From Pseudomonadales bacterium (GTDB lineage Bacteria > Pseudomonadota > Gammaproteobacteria > Pseudomonadales > Azotimanducaceae), in NCBI GenBank assembly GCA_016779565.1, contig JADHNJ010000013.1, positions 1 to 54,733 of the forward strand: DNA of 54,733 nt, written 5' to 3'. The position numbers and the translations under genes are program-made. Below the pieces are notes generated by a model that made no database searches, had not been told where the DNA came from, and was given only the letters and a program-made list of their open reading frames with translations. Below are positions 1 through 8,497 of this stretch, piece by piece (the first letter of the stretch is position 1; each line of letters starts with the position of its first letter).

Positions 1-312
1 TAAACACCCCCATAATTCGCTAAGAAACCTCAACATACCGCAAAAGATTGGCAGACCCCAGACCTATATTGCGACGAGGTGGCGCTGTGCTGGCCAAAAC
101 CGAGGGCGATCCTCCTTTTGACCGAACGAGTCCTTACCTAAGGCGCCTTCCCAACCGATCTCAACCCCGGCCAAGGCTTCAATCAAACAACTTAGGTTCT
201 TCTGAGCTTTTTTGGGCGCGTCTAAGCGCTTCTGGGCTTTTCCTGGCGTTTATAAGCGCCTTTTTAAGGCCTTTGGATTTTCGCACGCACTTCCAGACAC
301 TTCTGGGCCTGT
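1..312. other. Intergenic region at the left edge, no supported gene
   Basis: No convincing coding sequence is seen. The stretch from about 190 to 330 is built from short recurring words (cttctgggc, taagcgc), which gives a spurious plus-strand reading frame. A small hairpin (GGCG at 245-248 with CGCC at 257-260) followed by five T residues could end a plus-strand transcript entering from outside the window. This is weak evidence. Confidence 0.4.
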
Positions 313-1134
313 CTAAGCGCCACCAGAGCAGGTCAACACTTCACCTGTAATGTAATTTGATTCCGGCAGAGTCAAGAGATAAATCGCGCCAGCAGCTTCG
401 TCAACTGTGCCCGGACGCCCCAGGGGCACCGTGTGAGCCAAGTTTGCTCGCTGCTGCTCAGACAGGCCCACTCGAAAAAGCTGGTTGCCAACCTTAATTT
501 CTGGCACTTGATTTTCATAGGTTTGGGTTAGCCGGGTTTCAATGTGGCCAAAAGCCACTGCGTTCACCGTGACATTGAACCGACCCCATTCTTTTGCCAG
601 CGTTTTAGTCAGACCAATAACAGCTGCCTTACCGGCTGAATAAGCCACTTGCGTTGCGCTGCCTGTGGTGCCGCTGACCGAGGACACATTAACAATTTTG
701 CGACAAGTTGCCTGGCCATTTGATGCGATCTCCGCCTTGGCTATAGGCCGCATCCAGTTTGCGTAAGCTTTGAGCAAGCGAAACGGCACCGAGACGTGAA
801 TATCCAGCATTGCTTGCCACTGGGCCTCGGAGTGTTTATGCGCGGCGCCGTTCCAAATGTAACCGGCGTTATTGACAATAATATCAATGCCCCCAAAGGC
901 TGCGACCCCTTCCCTAATGACCCGATCAGGCAGATCGAGCTCAGTGAGATCGCCGGCGATGGCAAGCACCTCACCGCCGAAATCGATAAGGGATGCTTCG
1001 GCTTCTTTTAAAGCTTCAGGATCCAGATCTTGAATCACCAGGGTCGCGCCAGCGGCGGCTAATCGACGGGCAGTGGCCCTACCAATGCCCTGTCCTGCAC
1101 CGGTCACTAACGCTATTTTATGATTCAAGCTCAT
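313..1134 (-). CDS. SDR family NAD(P)-dependent oxidoreductase
   Basis: This 273-residue classical short-chain dehydrogenase/reductase resembles FabG-like 3-oxoacyl reductases or alcohol dehydrogenases and should be a soluble cytoplasmic enzyme. The Rossmann motif TGAGQGIG lies at residues 11-18, NNAG at 88-91, and the catalytic Ser (151/152), Tyr165 and Lys169 are all present, so it should be active. An Asp at position 36 after the second beta strand would favour NAD over NADP in this family (inference). The ATG start follows a good AAGGAGAG site. An enoyl-CoA hydratase follows on the same strand upstream, which suggests acyl-CoA or side-chain oxidation, but the substrate cannot be read from the sequence. 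Confidence 0.9.
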   Translation of the reverse strand: MSLNHKIALVTGAGQGIGRATARRLAAAGATLVIQDLDPEALKEAEASLIDFGGEVLAIAGDLTELDLPDRVIREGVAAFGGIDIIVNNAGYIWNGAAHKHSEAQWQAMLDIHVSVPFRLLKAYANWMRPIAKAEIASNGQATCRKIVNVSSVSGTTGSATQVAYSAGKAAVIGLTKTLAKEWGRFNVTVNAVAFGHIETRLTQTYENQVPEIKVGNQLFRVGLSEQQRANLAHTVPLGRPGTVDEAAGAIYLLTLPESNYITGEVLTCSGGA

Positions 1135-1330
1135 GGCTCTCCTTGACGATCATGCATCCTAAAACCGGTTTTGCATTTTCTTGAGAAGCTTGGCCGCCAT
1201 CCCTTCGACGCGGATCACGCCAATCAGCTTAGGACTCTCGAACGCAGATGTGCCACCTAAACCCATGTCAATCTAATCGGCGAACGGGACGACTCTGAGC
1301 TTCAGCCTTCATGCTGTCAGGCTGATACCG

Positions 1331-2131
1331 TTATCTACCGAGATAAACCGGCGGCCGTTTTTCGATAAATGCGCGCATACCTTCCTTTGCATCTTCTGTT
1401 TTTGAACACAACAGTTGATTACGATTTTCTACGGCAATCGCCGCTTCCAAACTCGGCGCATCAACTGCTAAGTTGAGCCCTTCTTTGGTTAGGCGCAAAC
1501 CCATGGGCGAGGTTGCGAGCATATCTTGGGCGAACCTGTCAGCAGCAGCCGAGAGATCTTCCTCGGGCACGACTTCGGACACTAAATTGGTGGCGAGGGC
1601 CCGATCAGCCTCAATAAAACGCCCGGTCATCATCAGTTCTGCAGCAACTGTGGTCCCTACTAATCTCGGCAAAAAATAGCTAGTGCCCATATCACAAGCT
1701 GACAGGCCAAGCTTAATGAAAGCCGCGTTCATACGCACATTAGTTGCGGCTACACGAATATCTGATGCCAAGGCAAACGCAAATCCGCCGCCACAGGCGG
1801 GGCCCTGAATCTGGGCAATAATGGGCTGAGGGCAACGCCGCATTTTGACGTACACCTCTGCTAAATATCCCTGAAACCCCATGCCCTGTCCAAACGGTCT
1901 AGGGTTGTTGGGGTCATTCGCAGATTTGATATCAAGTCCAGCGCAAAAAGCCCGGCCGCGACCCCCCATTACGACTACTCGAGTCGTGCTGTTTTCCATG
2001 AGCTGATCGAAATAGGATCTGAGCTCAGTCACCATCTCAGTATTAATAGCATTGAGCATTTCTGGTCTATTCAGCCATAACCAGTCTACGCCTGACCGAT
2101 GTTCCACTTCTAATGTTCGATAATGTGTCAT
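1331..2131 (-). CDS. Enoyl-CoA hydratase/isomerase family protein
   Basis: This crotonase-fold protein of about 266 residues acts on acyl-CoA thioesters, most likely hydrating or isomerising an enoyl-CoA in the cytoplasm. The oxyanion-hole segments are AFCAGLDI and PACGGGFAFA. The segment LGLSACDMGTSYFLPRLVG replaces the usual glutamate-containing loop, so one catalytic acid is Asp or missing and the exact reaction is open. An upstream in-frame codon would add 13 residues, but the ATG at 2131 is preceded by GGAGGGTGAGG and begins MTHYRTL, which fits the family N-terminus. It is on the same strand as the SDR gene, about 200 bp away, so the two may act on the same acyl-CoA pathway. Confidence 0.9.
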   Translation of the reverse strand: MTHYRTLEVEHRSGVDWLWLNRPEMLNAINTEMVTELRSYFDQLMENSTTRVVVMGGRGRAFCAGLDIKSANDPNNPRPFGQGMGFQGYLAEVYVKMRRCPQPIIAQIQGPACGGGFAFALASDIRVAATNVRMNAAFIKLGLSACDMGTSYFLPRLVGTTVAAELMMTGRFIEADRALATNLVSEVVPEEDLSAAADRFAQDMLATSPMGLRLTKEGLNLAVDAPSLEAAIAVENRNQLLCSKTEDAKEGMRAFIEKRPPVYLGR

Positions 2132-2353
2132 CCTCACCCTCCAATATCTTAGCCGGTTGTTGCTCCCCATTTGGGTCTACCGCACTCTTTCATTGCCGAC
2201 CCCGTCTGGCTTGCCACAAGGTCTGACCTACCAAACTGTTTGGTTTACCGCACTGACTGGTGCTCGACGAGGTTTCCACTTATCAGGCGAATCGCCTTTG
2301 AGCGCGGTACCTGTCGGGCCAGCGAAAGGCCATATACGGTCGAGCCGTTAACG

Positions 2354-3001
2354 CTACAGCAACGCCAATAGGACAAAGACCAATGCGCCTGTCATTAAGC
2401 CAAAATTACTCTGCAATCCCTGACCGCGAGTCTCTTGCAATCGCGCTTCGACTGTTTCTGCAGGGTCGCTGCCATGACTGACCCGAGCAATGACGGGAAA
2501 CTCAAACACGCAAACATTAATCGCAACGCCAAGCACTGTTGCCAGCAAGGCGGCGTGGGCCAAAGACCCCCAAGGCAGGGCGAGCAGTACAATGAGCACC
2601 AGCAACCAATTGCTGGTGGGTCCACCTATGCTCATCGCTAGAAACTGTGATCGAGTGTTTTGAGCTGTTTTGAAATTAAACATAAAAAAGGATCGACGCT
2701 CTTTAAGCACCGGCGATATCGCACCGCTGATTCGAGCGCCTGCAAAATGACCCCACTCGTGCGCCAGAAAAGCTAATAAACTGCCGCCAAAAAACCCACT
2801 ACCGACCGCTACCAACTGGACTAGAAAGCTCGCGTCTTCACTGATTGATCCGACCAAGCTTAACCAAAGCGCCAACACGGCGGTCGCAGCACCACCATGC
2901 TGAAAGGCAACCGTCTTCAGTCGCGCAAAATCGCGTTCGGCTTGACCCTGCTTATCCGTCTCCGCTGATATTGCTGCGGCTTCACCCGTTATATCTGACA
3001 T
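2354..3001 (-). CDS. Site-2 protease (M50)-like membrane protein
   Basis: This 215-residue integral membrane protein carries HEWGHFAG at residues 81-88, the HExxH zinc site of M50 intramembrane metalloproteases, inside a hydrophobic segment. Further hydrophobic segments lie at about 38-55, 62-80, 128-165 and the extreme C-terminus. A second conserved M50 element normally supplies an Asp ligand in an NxxPxxxxDG context. Here the matching region reads GGPTSNWLL without the DG, so peptidase activity is uncertain. The ATG follows AGGAG with seven-base spacing. It may instead be a non-proteolytic homologue. No neighbour hints at a substrate. Confidence 0.72.
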   Translation of the reverse strand: MSDITGEAAAISAETDKQGQAERDFARLKTVAFQHGGAATAVLALWLSLVGSISEDASFLVQLVAVGSGFFGGSLLAFLAHEWGHFAGARISGAISPVLKERRSFFMFNFKTAQNTRSQFLAMSIGGPTSNWLLVLIVLLALPWGSLAHAALLATVLGVAINVCVFEFPVIARVSHGSDPAETVEARLQETRGQGLQSNFGLMTGALVFVLLALL

Positions 3002-3160
3002 TGCATTACTCCTGTGTATGCTCGAAAAACCCCGTTCACCGTCGATCTGATCTTGCTCTGTGTGATGCCATCTTGCCGCTGCAACCTGCTAATTCACCAT
3101 AAGATCGACTCAACCCATTCGACGTCTGTCTTAGCAGCGCCTCTTCCGACAAACGGATGC

Positions 3161-4267
3161 TCAAATTCCAGGGATGGCTACCTGTAAATCAAACCCAAGA
3201 TCCCGAGTGGTTAACGACAGCTGACCATTGAGCTCCTCAACGATCACCCTTGCTGAAGCCAAGCCCAAACTTTGTTGCTGAATAATCACATCATCCACAC
3301 CAAAAAAGTCTCGAATTGCATCACAGATACCGGGATCGATCGACGCGCCTTGACACGCAAGATTAAACTGTAACTTGCCGTCATAGGCTTCAGCACGCAC
3401 TCGCACTTCAATGGCGACCTGCTCGAACGATTTAAGGTCAGCACAAAATTGAGCGATCGGCAACAAAATCGACCGCACCGGCCCGGCATTCATCAATAGC
3501 TCGGCGAGGCTATCTGCAATTTCTAGCTCAAGTACTAGATTGGGCGGCGCGATTCCCTGTAGCGCCTCGGAGAAATCTGCGACCAGATGCGCTGCGGTCA
3601 TCGTTGTCGTGTCTGTTCCTTGGTTAATCCCTGTGAATGACTGCATGGTATCCAAAAGGCTGGTGCAAGCATTTATGGCTTCAACCACCTTCTCAAGCGA
3701 TTTTCTTTGCTGGACGTCCGCATCTTCCAGCAAAGACGATGCGTAACCTTCTGCAATGCACAATTGATTATTAAATTGATGAGATAAAGAGCCAATCAAC
3801 GACGCCACGGCCTGCGCTTTTTCTTGCGCCACCCGCTCGAATTGTGACTTTGCCAACTGATCCATCAAACGCTCGACTTTCAAACGCTCGAGATAAAGAT
3901 CTAGAAACACCTGCACTTTTGAGCGCAGTCTCGCCGCCTCAAGAGGTTTAAACATAACGTCAACAGCCCCGACATTGTAGGCAGAGCGAGGAATCTCGTT
4001 AGCCACCGTATCGGCAGTGAGAAATATAATGGGCGTTAACTTATTCTTGGAATCTTGCCGGATGATCGAGGCCGCTTCGAGACCAGTACGGTCCGGCATA
4101 TGCACATCTAGAATAATGAGCAGGTACTCGTCTTCTTTGCAGCGATCCTCCGCTTCAAATCCACTTCTTGCTTTTACAATTTCAACGTCGAAAGCTTTTA
4201 GCGCGAACGACAGAAGGATCAAATTTTCTTCGACATCATCAACAATTAAAACTTTCGGCTGATCCAC
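3161..4267 (-). CDS. Response regulator receiver fused to a degenerate histidine-kinase-like domain
   Basis: This 368-residue cytoplasmic signalling protein begins with a complete receiver domain (about residues 4-122): acidic pair Asp10/Asp11, phospho-acceptor Asp54, Thr84 and Lys107. A helical linker rich in Glu, Lys and Gln (about 120-155) follows. Next is a segment like a HisKA H-box, SLSHQFNNQLCIAEGY, with His163. The C-terminal 150 residues keep only a faint trace of a kinase ATP-binding fold, a GLASARVIVEELNG stretch like the G2 box, and no clear N box. It may therefore be an adaptor or phosphotransfer protein rather than a working kinase. The start is GTG at 4267, with GAGGTG six bases upstream. 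No partner kinase lies nearby. Confidence 0.8.
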   Translation of the reverse strand: MDQPKVLIVDDVEENLILLSFALKAFDVEIVKARSGFEAEDRCKEDEYLLIILDVHMPDRTGLEAASIIRQDSKNKLTPIIFLTADTVANEIPRSAYNVGAVDVMFKPLEAARLRSKVQVFLDLYLERLKVERLMDQLAKSQFERVAQEKAQAVASLIGSLSHQFNNQLCIAEGYASSLLEDADVQQRKSLEKVVEAINACTSLLDTMQSFTGINQGTDTTTMTAAHLVADFSEALQGIAPPNLVLELEIADSLAELLMNAGPVRSILLPIAQFCADLKSFEQVAIEVRVRAEAYDGKLQFNLACQGASIDPGICDAIRDFFGVDDVIIQQQSLGLASARVIVEELNGQLSLTTRDLGFDLQVAIPGI

Positions 4268-4888
4268 TATTCACCTCGTGGTTTGATGTTCTTTTAAATT
4301 GCCCAATCGCTTTCAGCACAATGTAGAGTTTTAGATCATCGACAACAATCTAAGCGCTTGCTGTAAAAATGGTGCTGCCGCTGAGCAAGCACGCCCAAAC
4401 GTTGCACAGGCGGCGTTGCCGCACTTAGTGCTATCCCCATCACTTAGAGAAGCGCTTTCCCACTATAGCGGCACCCCACATCGAATGCTATCACGGCGGG
4501 GTCATCAGTACCGGACGTCGAGCGGGAAGCCAAAAATCGCAACTTAATCGATGACCGAATCTTCGGCCAGGCGGGCATCGCGTCCACCCATTTTTGGGTC
4601 ATTTGACCAGGAAGCAACCTTGATCGATCCGTGTCTGGCTGGGGCAACTCCGACGCGATTTTTGTGAAGCGACGTCCCAAGCCACGCCCCAAACCGCACG
4701 GGTAAGTTACTGCTTCTTGCCTGAGCCTAACTCGGGACCTTGACTGAGCGTCTTTTGCGCCGAGCCCTTTAAGGGCATAAACCCCTGACGACTAAACACG
4801 GCTGCCGTCAATGCTTGAATCACCGTGACCAGAGCCCCTTAACCGATCGCAGGTTCAGCGCCCCACGAATTGAAAATTACGCTCCCTG
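4268..4888. other. Intergenic region without a supported gene
   Basis: The only longer frame (82 codons, minus strand, 4444-4692) has no recognisable family, no ribosome site and a low-complexity basic composition. The segment probably holds the promoter of the receiver protein next to 4268. An imperfect inverted repeat (gcttgct near 4355 and agcaagc near 4385) is seen with a long loop. Confidence 0.4.
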
Positions 4889-5320
4889 TCAACGTCCATC
4901 CAGATGTTTGCTTTGTCTAATTACCTCAAAAACCGGCACGATTCGAGGAGACGCTGATCGCAGATAATCTTGCAGTTGTGTACTTTGCCGCGCCTTTTCA
5001 GCCAGACGCGCCTGCGCCTCCACTTGCGGTAGCTCCTTGATTTCAGCCAAGAAAATTTCAGACCCATATTCAACGGTAATGCGCGCGTTAGCACGCACAT
5101 TGTGGACCCAGTTTGGCATCGATGCTGAACCCGCATTCGTGCCAAACAGAAACACTCGATCAGCCTCCAAAACCGGTATTAAAGGCACATCAAAAAGCCG
5201 GCCCGAACGCGCGCCCCGGGTTTGCAAAATGATTAACGGCAGATTCTCAAAACCTGAGACCTTGCCATTGTTGCGCCGAAACTCATCAATAACTCGAGGA
5301 TTTAGTGCTTTCCAATCCAT
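4889..5320 (-). CDS. Ddn-like nitroreductase/quinone reductase family protein (F420-type fold)
   Basis: This 143-residue protein matches the deazaflavin-dependent nitroreductase (Ddn, DUF385) family from end to end. It starts with VIDEFRRNNGKVSGFEN, has the strand LIILQTRGARSGRLFDVPLIP, a VFLFGTNAGS turn, and the hallmark PNWVHNVRANARITVEYG. Family members are split-barrel proteins that usually bind F420H2, and some reduce quinones or nitro compounds. F420 is well known in actinobacteria; a few proteobacteria also make it. No F420 biosynthesis gene is present here, so the cofactor is unproven and could be FMN. The gene stands alone on the minus strand, and its start has only a weak ribosome site. 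Confidence 0.8.
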   Translation of the reverse strand: MDWKALNPRVIDEFRRNNGKVSGFENLPLIILQTRGARSGRLFDVPLIPVLEADRVFLFGTNAGSASMPNWVHNVRANARITVEYGSEIFLAEIKELPQVEAQARLAEKARQSTQLQDYLRSASPRIVPVFEVIRQSKHLDGR

Positions 5321-5637
5321 TAAAACTACCCAGCCTTGCTTGCTTACAACCTTATCGATACCGCTGCAGGCCCAGACCTACCGACCCTACCATCACTGTC
5401 TCTGATTCTACGCCTTTTGACGGACAAGCTATGCCCTTGCGCGCACTATGAATGAACTCTGGCCTTTATATCAATTAGTAAGGCGGAGCCCAACAATCCC
5501 TCCGAAAACGCTGTCGGGTCTTGGCCTGCCAAACTTGGCGCTAGACAGGGGCGCCATCTTGCTCCGAGCGAGGCCAAAACAGGCTATGATGGCCTCACCG
5601 AAGTTGATTAACCTCACGCCTTTTCCTAAGGAGCCCT
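5321..5637. other. Divergent intergenic region
   Basis: This lies between the Ddn-like gene (minus) and the DsbA-like isomerase gene (plus) and so probably contains promoters for both. No clear -35/-10 pair or operator can be singled out by eye. Short frames here show no family features. Confidence 0.35.
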
Positions 5638-6270
5638 ATGGAAATCGAATTTTACTGGGATCCGAGTAGTACCAACACCTATTTCGCCTGGCACTTACTG
5701 AAACCGATTGCCCAGCAGTATCGCGCTCAAATCAGCCCACGAAGCTTCAATTTGGGCTATGTGTTTCGACATCATAATTACGCCTTAACTGACGAGCCAA
5801 AAGCTAAAATGCGTAACCGCAAGCGTGATCTAATGCGGTGGGCTGCTCACCACCAGCTACCCTTTCGTGTACCTAAGCAATTCCCGATTAAGACCAGCCG
5901 CATATTACGAGCCGCCGTCGTAATGCGTGCTTGGCAGCTTGAAACCAACTTTATTGATCAGGTCCTCAATCAATACTGGTCCGCAGGCGATCACAGTGTT
6001 GCTGAGGATCCTACCCTAATTGAAATTGCAGGGGCACTGGGCGTGTCAAAGACTGCGTTTCGCGATGCACTCGTCAGCGTTGAATGCGGTCAATCCGTTA
6101 TCGATGAGACTCAGGCCGGTTTAGATCGGGGTGTTTTTGGTGCCCCAACCCTAGTGATTGAAGATGAGATCTATTGGGGCAAGGATCGTATGGAATTTAT
6201 CGAACGGCACCTCAAAGAGGGTAAGCCTGCCCTTGCGCCATTAGCCGAAGAAAACGAGACTGAAACATGA
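5638..6270 (+). CDS. 2-hydroxychromene-2-carboxylate isomerase / DsbA-like thioredoxin-fold protein
   Basis: This 210-residue protein has the GST-kappa / HCCA isomerase architecture. A first thioredoxin-like strand reads MEIEFYWDPSSTNTYFAWH, with a Ser-Ser-Thr region in place of a redox CxxC. A helical insert follows (about 60-150), then the returning GVFGAPTLVIEDEIYWGKDRMEFIERHL. Enzymes of this family use glutathione in aromatic-compound breakdown, though many homologues have unknown substrates. The ATG is preceded by AAGGAG. Its last codons overlap the next gene by four bases (ATGA), so it is translationally coupled to the carboxylesterase, which suggests the two act on the same ester or aromatic compound. 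Confidence 0.85.
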   Translation: MEIEFYWDPSSTNTYFAWHLLKPIAQQYRAQISPRSFNLGYVFRHHNYALTDEPKAKMRNRKRDLMRWAAHHQLPFRVPKQFPIKTSRILRAAVVMRAWQLETNFIDQVLNQYWSAGDHSVAEDPTLIEIAGALGVSKTAFRDALVSVECGQSVIDETQAGLDRGVFGAPTLVIEDEIYWGKDRMEFIERHLKEGKPALAPLAEENETET

Positions 6271-7922
6271 GCGTTAACAAGCTTGCCTGCCTACCGCAGT
6301 ATGAGGGCATCGAATTGCCCGGTCGCCAAGACCCCAAGCCCTTCGATCTGCTGCTTTATGGGCTGACGCTGCTGACGATGTTCAGCTTGTTTACCCCGCA
6401 CGTGCAGGCACTAAGTACGCAAGAGGTGCCGTCACCGCGCCTGCATTTAGGCGACTTGACTGTCATAGGCGAACAACTGACAACACCTAAGGTCCAGGTA
6501 TTTCGAGGCGTGCCTTTTGCTGAAGCGCCCACTGGAGACAATCGATGGCGGGCGCCCAAGCCCTATCTACCATCCAAATCACCCCAAATGGCGTTGGAAT
6601 TCGCGCCTGCCTGCTATCAAGGCCCCCATATTATAGATTGGTATCAGGGTGTTATCGAAGATTTCGGCGGTGACCCGACCAGTATCAGCGCGCCGATGGT
6701 CAGCGAAGATTGCTTATACCTCAATATCTGGCGGCCAAACACCAACGAGACAAAACTGCCGATTGTTGTATTTATTCATGGCGGCAGCAATCGAGGCGGC
6801 TTCAGCTATGAGCCTAATTACTTAGGGCACAACCTCGCTGACACTGGATTAATTGTGATTACCATCGCCTATCGACTTGGCGTTTTCGGTTTTTTCGCTC
6901 ACCCGGAGCTCAGCGAGACCAACTTTGGGCTGCTGGATCAAATTGCTGCCTTGACATTTATCCGGACCCACGCCGAGGCAATTGGCGGCGATCCTAACCG
7001 CATCACAGTCATGGGCGAATCCTCTGGTGCTAATAGCATCGGATGGCTCATCACATCACCGCTGGCTGAGGGACTGTTTCAACGAGCGATTCATCAGAGC
7101 GGCGGATCCGCCTTCACCCGGAGCACTTATTGGCGCGAAGCTGCCGATTTAGGCGCCACCTTAACTGCCACCCTTTCCAGGAATGCCTCGATTGCAGACT
7201 CGATCAGTGCAGCGCGACAGCTAACTCCAGCAGTCGTACTGAAAACCGCCAATTTGGTCTATCAAGATGTCTATTTTGATCCAGTCATAGATGGCAAAAG
7301 CCTACCCGATGCCCCTCGCACGCGCCTTAAATCTGGCAACATCCAATCAGTTGACCTGCTCATCGGTAGCAATCGAGACGAACGGCGCATGTATCTTGAT
7401 CCGTCCGAAACCTTGTCAAACTGGCTAGACCAAAACGTCTCTGCGGAAGCGCGGATGGCACTTCAGCCCCGACTCAACACCTATGAGTCTGAGGCTCGGG
7501 CGTTAGATGTAATCAGTACAGCAAAGCAGTATGTATGCCCATCCTTAGCGCTTGCAAAAGCAATAAATGACTTAAATAATAATTCATATGTATATGAATT
7601 TGATCGAGTTAGACCTGGAAAAATGGCAGCGTCTATGGGCGCGTACCACGGCGCTGAGCTGCCTTACATCTTTAACACGCATGACACCTGGTTACCTACT
7701 GACGCTATCGATGTCGCGCTGACCGGACAGATACAAGCTTACTGGCGAAGTTTTATTGAAACTGGCAATCCGAATAGCGGCCTCGTGACTAAGGACGCCA
7801 ACACGCTACCTTTCTGGCCGAACTATGGTGACGAGGTCCGTCTCGCGCTCGTTTTAGATGACACGATTAGCACCCGCACGCACTCTAGTACCGACATCTG
7901 TAGCCTGTTTGCCAAAGACTGA
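6267..7922 (+). CDS. Exported type-B carboxylesterase (COesterase family)
   Basis: This 551-residue alpha/beta hydrolase belongs to the carboxylesterase B/cholinesterase family. Diagnostic segments are VFRGVPFAEAPTGDNRWRAPKP, SEDCLYLNIWRP, the oxyanion loop IHGGSNRGG, the nucleophile elbow GESSGA (Ser252) and the catalytic His region GAYHGAELPYIF. A hydrophobic stretch at about residues 27-49 ending in VQALS looks like a signal peptide after a long N-terminal extension; a later ATG may be the real start. Four-base overlap with the preceding isomerase gene implies coupling. It probably hydrolyses a carboxylic ester in the periplasm. Confidence 0.88.
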   Translation: MSVNKLACLPQYEGIELPGRQDPKPFDLLLYGLTLLTMFSLFTPHVQALSTQEVPSPRLHLGDLTVIGEQLTTPKVQVFRGVPFAEAPTGDNRWRAPKPYLPSKSPQMALEFAPACYQGPHIIDWYQGVIEDFGGDPTSISAPMVSEDCLYLNIWRPNTNETKLPIVVFIHGGSNRGGFSYEPNYLGHNLADTGLIVITIAYRLGVFGFFAHPELSETNFGLLDQIAALTFIRTHAEAIGGDPNRITVMGESSGANSIGWLITSPLAEGLFQRAIHQSGGSAFTRSTYWREAADLGATLTATLSRNASIADSISAARQLTPAVVLKTANLVYQDVYFDPVIDGKSLPDAPRTRLKSGNIQSVDLLIGSNRDERRMYLDPSETLSNWLDQNVSAEARMALQPRLNTYESEARALDVISTAKQYVCPSLALAKAINDLNNNSYVYEFDRVRPGKMAASMGAYHGAELPYIFNTHDTWLPTDAIDVALTGQIQAYWRSFIETGNPNSGLVTKDANTLPFWPNYGDEVRLALVLDDTISTRTHSSTDICSLFAKD

Positions 7923-8497
7923 ATCATGCCCCTTTGCTCTACTCTGATCCTCGAAATTCCCTAGATCTTTGAGAATCGTTCGCTGTCCTGTCATCGTCGC
8001 TTCGACGCCCGGTAGGCTAACCCATCACCGATCGGTTGTTCGTCTGACCAGGCTGAATCCATTCCCAAATAATCAATCCAGTCTCTAAATTCAAATACCA
8101 TTCCTCGAGCTGAATCCAGCCCTAACATCTCGCGCAAGCGCCAGCAAAAATGAGGGTTGCAAATTGAACCCTTTCAGACCCTGTAATCCTCCAAGGTAGG
8201 CTGCGAAGCAAAGGCGCATCTGGTTGCCAGACGCCTCAAAAACCCATCAGTGCGGGATGACGCCTAGTCGCTTAAAAAACGTTTTTCTGAAGTTTATAAA
8301 ACGTCTGCGCTGGCGCGAGCCCTGGCCCGGCGCCATTTGCCAGGCACCCGTCGCAGCCCAAGGCTCTGCGCTCCATAGCAGGATAAAATATAAGCTTGAA
8401 CAGGCTTTAAACCACTTGTTATTTCTATTACGATTGGGCGACCGAGAATAAAATTTTCCACCCAAACACAAGCATTGCCCAACCATAGGACGATTCT
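7923..8497. other. Leader and promoter region of the TonB receptor gene
   Basis: No supported gene. Two overlapping frames on opposite strands (8224-8451 and 8247-8486) lack family features and look random. The segment should carry the promoter for the receptor at 8498. An A/T-rich stretch at about 8275-8305 and another at 8445-8465 are candidate promoter sites but cannot be fixed by eye. Confidence 0.35.

Noticed and set aside
4444-4692. 82-codon minus-strand frame
   Set aside because: No ribosome site, no family pattern, mixed basic low-complexity sequence in a non-coding gap.
8224-8486. Overlapping frames on both strands before the TonB receptor
   Set aside because: They lie opposite one another, have no recognisable motif, and the segment is better explained as the receptor's leader.
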